A stretch of 64,000 nucleotides of DNA from positions 53,161 through 117,160 of the forward strand of contig JALNZT010000009.1 of NCBI GenBank assembly GCA_023229135.1. Reading direction: 5' to 3'. Shown here in pieces: positions 61,171 through 64,000 of this stretch. This DNA is from Bacteroidales bacterium. GTDB taxonomy: Bacteria > Bacteroidota > Bacteroidia > Bacteroidales > F082. Made by a program: the position numbers and the translations under genes. Every line of letters starts with the position of its first letter. The stretch's first letter is position 1. Under the pieces are notes generated by a model. It saw only the letters and a program-made list of their open reading frames with translations. It did no database searches and had not been told where the DNA came from.

Positions 61171-62664
61171 TTATTGTTTAATAAATTTCCCTCCACCAAC
61201 TTGTCCGTCAGCGGTTTGTAATTCGTACACATAAGTGCCGGCTGGCAATACCTCAATGTGGCATCGCACGGCTTCGGCCGTCGCTTTAAAGGCTTTGTCA
61301 AAATACTTTTGCCCGGCCGTATTGTAAATTCGTAGTCTGAAATCACTGCCTGTTTGCAGTCCATCCAAGCTGATGTGCAGCACATCAAGGGCAGGATTAG
61401 GCCATACCTTACTATTTAACACCGCTGCAGGTTTATCCGTTAGCTGAGTGATGATCTCGAAGTCTTTGCGGAGAAACTTCCACATCACGATATCACGTTC
61501 ATAATACCATTTGTTGTGGATATTATATCGCTCAGCATAAGCAAAACAACCATTGTCTGGTGTAGCCTCGATGCCCATGAGTGAATAATTACCATCCCCT
61601 CCAAACTCTTTACGTCCAATTAAATTCAAATCCTTGTCAATCAAATAAATTATTGGATAGCTTGGTGTTGAAGTAATTGTATTATATGACTGTTTACCCC
61701 CAACATATATTAATGAGTCGGGAGCAACAACCATATTCTTACAATGCGCATAATATTCCAGCGTATCTGGCCTGTCCAATTCTAATTCTTGCAGGTTTTG
61801 CCCAGCAGTATTTACCCTGAAAACTGAAAAAAAATATTCTTTGTCTTTATCATTTCTTACTATTCGATCAGCAAGCATTAAAAACTCATCGGAGCTAATC
61901 CAATTGCCATTGGTATATCTAAAATCCCCATCAACGTCTGAAATATTGATGCTTGATGTGATATTCATATCCAAATCCATGAAGTTGATGCTCTCCTGTC
62001 CTGTGTTTAAAACTCCTTTACCAATCATCATCAGGCTATCTGATCCGGGTATGCTGTCAAATGAATTTGCTACTGAGCTTGGAAATGATTCATACTGCAC
62101 ACTGGATAAACTATCACCTTGCTGATTAAACTTGAACATTATAAAGTCTGGTCTTTGCACATTATTAATAAGCCTTTCATTGGTTGCAATAATGGCAACT
62201 TCTCCATTCTGATTTATCAATGCTCTGTTCCATCCTCCATATTTCAAATAGGGGGCTTTGATTCCATAACTTTGCTCTGAAATTACTTCCAGGTTTTGAT
62301 CAAATATCATCACCCAAAATCGATTCATATCGTAAAATGTCCCCCCTGCGCTGTAAGCTCCGGTAACAAAATAATGGCCATTATCTAATAAAGTAATCGT
62401 ACTAAATAGACTAATAGTGTCAGACCGATCTATTCTTTTGAATTGGTATTTGCCATCGGGTGCAACTTTGATTATAAAAGCATCTAAAGTATTCAAACTA
62501 TGACTTAATGCTCCTATTAATAAAACATTACCGGCTGGATCAATCAAGCTTCTATTTACAAAATCATCTTCTTCTGTTGCGAAACTTATTTCAAAAGAAT
62601 TCTGAGCATGTGAATTTACTACAAAGCTTAAACAAACACAAAACACAAATAATAACTGTTTCAT
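61171..62664 (-). CDS. Secreted T9SS-tailed protein
   Basis: The protein has 497 residues, a signal peptide (MKQLLFVFCVCLSFVVNSHA) and repeated strands such as GNVLLIGALSHS, HYFVTGAYSAGG and LIYVGGKQSY, a propeller-like pattern. The T9SS sorting domain runs from KVWPNPALDVLHISL to GTYVYELQTADGQVGGGKF. It is followed 25 bases later by the fibre-like gene and preceded by a lipoprotein gene with a 10-base gap, so the three may be one operon. Function is not recognised. Confidence 0.75.
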   Translation of the reverse strand: MKQLLFVFCVCLSFVVNSHAQNSFEISFATEEDDFVNRSLIDPAGNVLLIGALSHSLNTLDAFIIKVAPDGKYQFKRIDRSDTISLFSTITLLDNGHYFVTGAYSAGGTFYDMNRFWVMIFDQNLEVISEQSYGIKAPYLKYGGWNRALINQNGEVAIIATNERLINNVQRPDFIMFKFNQQGDSLSSVQYESFPSSVANSFDSIPGSDSLMMIGKGVLNTGQESINFMDLDMNITSSINISDVDGDFRYTNGNWISSDEFLMLADRIVRNDKDKEYFFSVFRVNTAGQNLQELELDRPDTLEYYAHCKNMVVAPDSLIYVGGKQSYNTITSTPSYPIIYLIDKDLNLIGRKEFGGDGNYSLMGIEATPDNGCFAYAERYNIHNKWYYERDIVMWKFLRKDFEIITQLTDKPAAVLNSKVWPNPALDVLHISLDGLQTGSDFRLRIYNTAGQKYFDKAFKATAEAVRCHIEVLPAGTYVYELQTADGQVGGGKFIKQ

Positions 62665-62674
62665 AAATCACTAA

Positions 62675-63751
62675 TTAATATTCAGTGGTGAATTCGATGG
62701 GAAGCGGAAATTCAGAAATTGGCACAAGAAAGCGTTCGGCATACTCGAGTGTATTGAAATGATGAATGTATTTAGGAAAACTCTCGTCATAAAGCTTTCC
62801 GTCAACCAGAGCCTCTAATAAAACCCAGTCATCTATAGCACTAAATTGAGTATTGAGAGGATCATAAGGTACAATTTGATATATCACTTTCATTTCGCCA
62901 TAAAAATGAAAGTTCATTTCATCTACATCAAGACATATATCATCAGTAGTAAATTCTTCACCCTGAGGCTTTTCAATATAAAATAACAAATAATCATCTC
63001 CTTCAATATATTCGAATCCGGTAAGCTCAATTGTAAAGGAGTTTGCCGTCATCCAGCGAAAACCGTTGGGAGGTTCCGGCCAAGCATACATACTGCTCCT
63101 TATGGCCATTTCCAATTGATCAGCAGCATCTGAATCGTCAATGGTCGCATCACAATCGCCTAAATTCATTCCAAATTTCCAGCCCTCAAAAAAATATTCC
63201 GAAATAAAAGGCGGGTCATTCGGAGTTCCCAAACGCGCACCGGTAACAGCCTCTAGCCTAATCTCCAGCTCCCCGTTCGCAACATCACCGCTGCTTAGTT
63301 GCATAAACAAAAAGCCTTTTTCATCAAAATTGGCTTCGATATAAAAGCCGGTTATCAGCGACAGGATTTCATCGTAAACCGCTACCACATCTTCTAACAG
63401 GGCATTGCCGGAGGCATCAACGGGCAGGTACAATAAGGCCGTGTCGGTAAGTGTTTTGCGGTAAGCTAAATCCGGGAAGCCATAAGTGGCATTAAACAGT
63501 GTTTCCAGGTTCCAGCGTGCATCTTCCTTGCTTATCACCTCGCCGCTTTTTAAATGCGGGTTTTCGCGCACAGCTGTCATTTTTTGTTTAAAATTATTGA
63601 TATCGGCTACCAGACTGGCCGCTTTGGGTGTGTAAACCATTTCATGGGATTGGCCGGAAGAATCACCGGATTGTGGTTCTTTTTGGCATCCGTGCAGCAG
63701 CAGACCGGCCAGGATTACAAGTGCAAACAATTTAAAAAAAGTGTTTTTCAT
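62675..63751 (-). CDS. Lipoprotein of unknown function
   Basis: The 358-residue product has a lipoprotein signal (MKNTFFKLFALVILAGLLLH then GCQKEP). The mature part is acidic and aromatic, with NLETLFNATYGFPDLAYRKT, DALLYLPVDASGN-like LYLPVDASGNALLEDVVAVY and FFEGWKFGMNLGDCDATIDD. No family is recognised, but similar lipoproteins beside T9SS proteins are common in Bacteroidota. It is the first gene of the minus-strand set that includes 61171 and 59223. A 16-G run lies 226 bases upstream of its start. Confidence 0.7.
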   Translation of the reverse strand: MKNTFFKLFALVILAGLLLHGCQKEPQSGDSSGQSHEMVYTPKAASLVADINNFKQKMTAVRENPHLKSGEVISKEDARWNLETLFNATYGFPDLAYRKTLTDTALLYLPVDASGNALLEDVVAVYDEILSLITGFYIEANFDEKGFLFMQLSSGDVANGELEIRLEAVTGARLGTPNDPPFISEYFFEGWKFGMNLGDCDATIDDSDAADQLEMAIRSSMYAWPEPPNGFRWMTANSFTIELTGFEYIEGDDYLLFYIEKPQGEEFTTDDICLDVDEMNFHFYGEMKVIYQIVPYDPLNTQFSAIDDWVLLEALVDGKLYDESFPKYIHHFNTLEYAERFLVPISEFPLPIEFTTEY

Positions 63752-63976
63752 AGTGATAAAGGTTTGTGGTTTATAAATCTATATAGAGAGCGCAACCCTT
63801 CGGGGTCGTGCAATTGAAAATACTTGGTTAATTTTTTCGGCACAGCCTTTTCGGTTGGTTTCAACAGTTGACAATTTAACGGGCGTTGAAACTGAACTAA
63901 AGGTAACAAAAAACTCAGGTCTATTGTGAAATGTATATATAAACAGATGGAAACCATCAATATACAGATTATTAGC

Positions 63977-63992
63977 GGGGGGGGGGGGGGGG
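63977..63992. repeat. Homopolymer run of 16 G
   Basis: Sixteen consecutive G follow TTAGC. The gap 63752-64000 contains no convincing gene; minus frames reading through the run encode only a PPPPP stretch. The tract lies 226 bases upstream of the lipoprotein start, a position like that of the 15-G run at 46910. Confidence 0.9.
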
Positions 63993-64000
63993 CTTTTCAA

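Noticed and set aside
61146..61388. N-terminal extension of the fibre-like protein
   Set aside because: It overlaps the T9SS tail of the neighbouring gene and lacks a signal; the start at 61145 has one.
63748..64000. Two - strand frames upstream of the lipoprotein gene
   Set aside because: They overlap each other and the G run, and contain no recognisable protein features.
1..64000. CRISPR array, rRNA or tRNA genes
   Set aside because: No regularly spaced direct repeats and no tRNA- or rRNA-like sequence were noticed; the regular repeats seen are palindromic operators, hairpins and RHS/YadA coding repeats.

Overview
The window reads as chromosome of a Bacteroidota bacterium, probably a gliding or T9SS-equipped member. 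Evidence: several secreted proteins end in type IX secretion (T9SS) sorting tails, there is a GldI-like lipoprotein beside an NrnA-like phosphoesterase, the -7 promoter elements are of the TAnnTTTG type, and Shine-Dalgarno sequences are generally absent. The DNA is AT-rich. No rRNA, tRNA or CRISPR array was seen.

Layout. (1) 1-18.4 kb, + strand: one exopolysaccharide locus in a tightly packed operon. It holds a TolC-like export protein (cut by the window edge), a Wzc-like chain-length protein with a LysM domain, a Wzx flippase, a Wzy polymerase, five GT2 enzymes (four of them as a duplicated pair), two other glycosyltransferases, a hexapeptide acyltransferase, an FkbM methyltransferase, a secreted beta-helix protein and a zinc-ribbon methyltransferase. 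(2) 18.4-21.4 kb: a hybrid histidine kinase and a lone receiver protein. (3) 21.4-26.5 kb: three FKBP prolyl-isomerase lipoproteins (one GldI-like), the DHH phosphoesterase, Ndk and an XRE regulator. (4) 26.5-29.6 kb: an AT-rich control region with an array of GTTAC-N4-GTAAC palindromes, then a TPR histidine kinase and its LuxR-type response regulator. A decayed UPF0175/DUF3368 toxin-antitoxin relic follows. (5) 30-36.7 kb: a T9SS subtilase, an M1 peptidase, an aldehyde dehydrogenase, TrmD and L19.

(6) 37-64 kb, almost all on the - strand, is an accessory surface and toxin region. Its centre is a 2120-residue SpvB/RHS protein (52233-58595) with a C-terminal domain resembling URI/GIY-YIG nuclease toxins, followed by two likely immunity genes, one of them DUF4240. 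Downstream lie four further copies of the RHS core 3' end, without the body of the gene. Two carry unrelated C-terminal domains, each followed by two small genes; the other two are decayed. This is the layout expected of an RHS toxin-tip exchange locus. Around it are a tandem duplication of secreted-protein genes, two copies of a 158-bp inverted-repeat mobile element (MITE) with 3-bp target duplication, a 39-bp double hairpin inserted in frame in an RHS copy, poly-G tracts of 15 and 16 upstream of surface-protein genes, a 1300-residue T9SS subtilase/beta-helix protein, and a YadA-head-like structural protein.

The strongest candidates for new biology are the RHS cassette array with its unnamed toxin/immunity pairs, the MITE, the palindrome array at 26.6-27.0 kb, and the 39-bp hairpin insertion.
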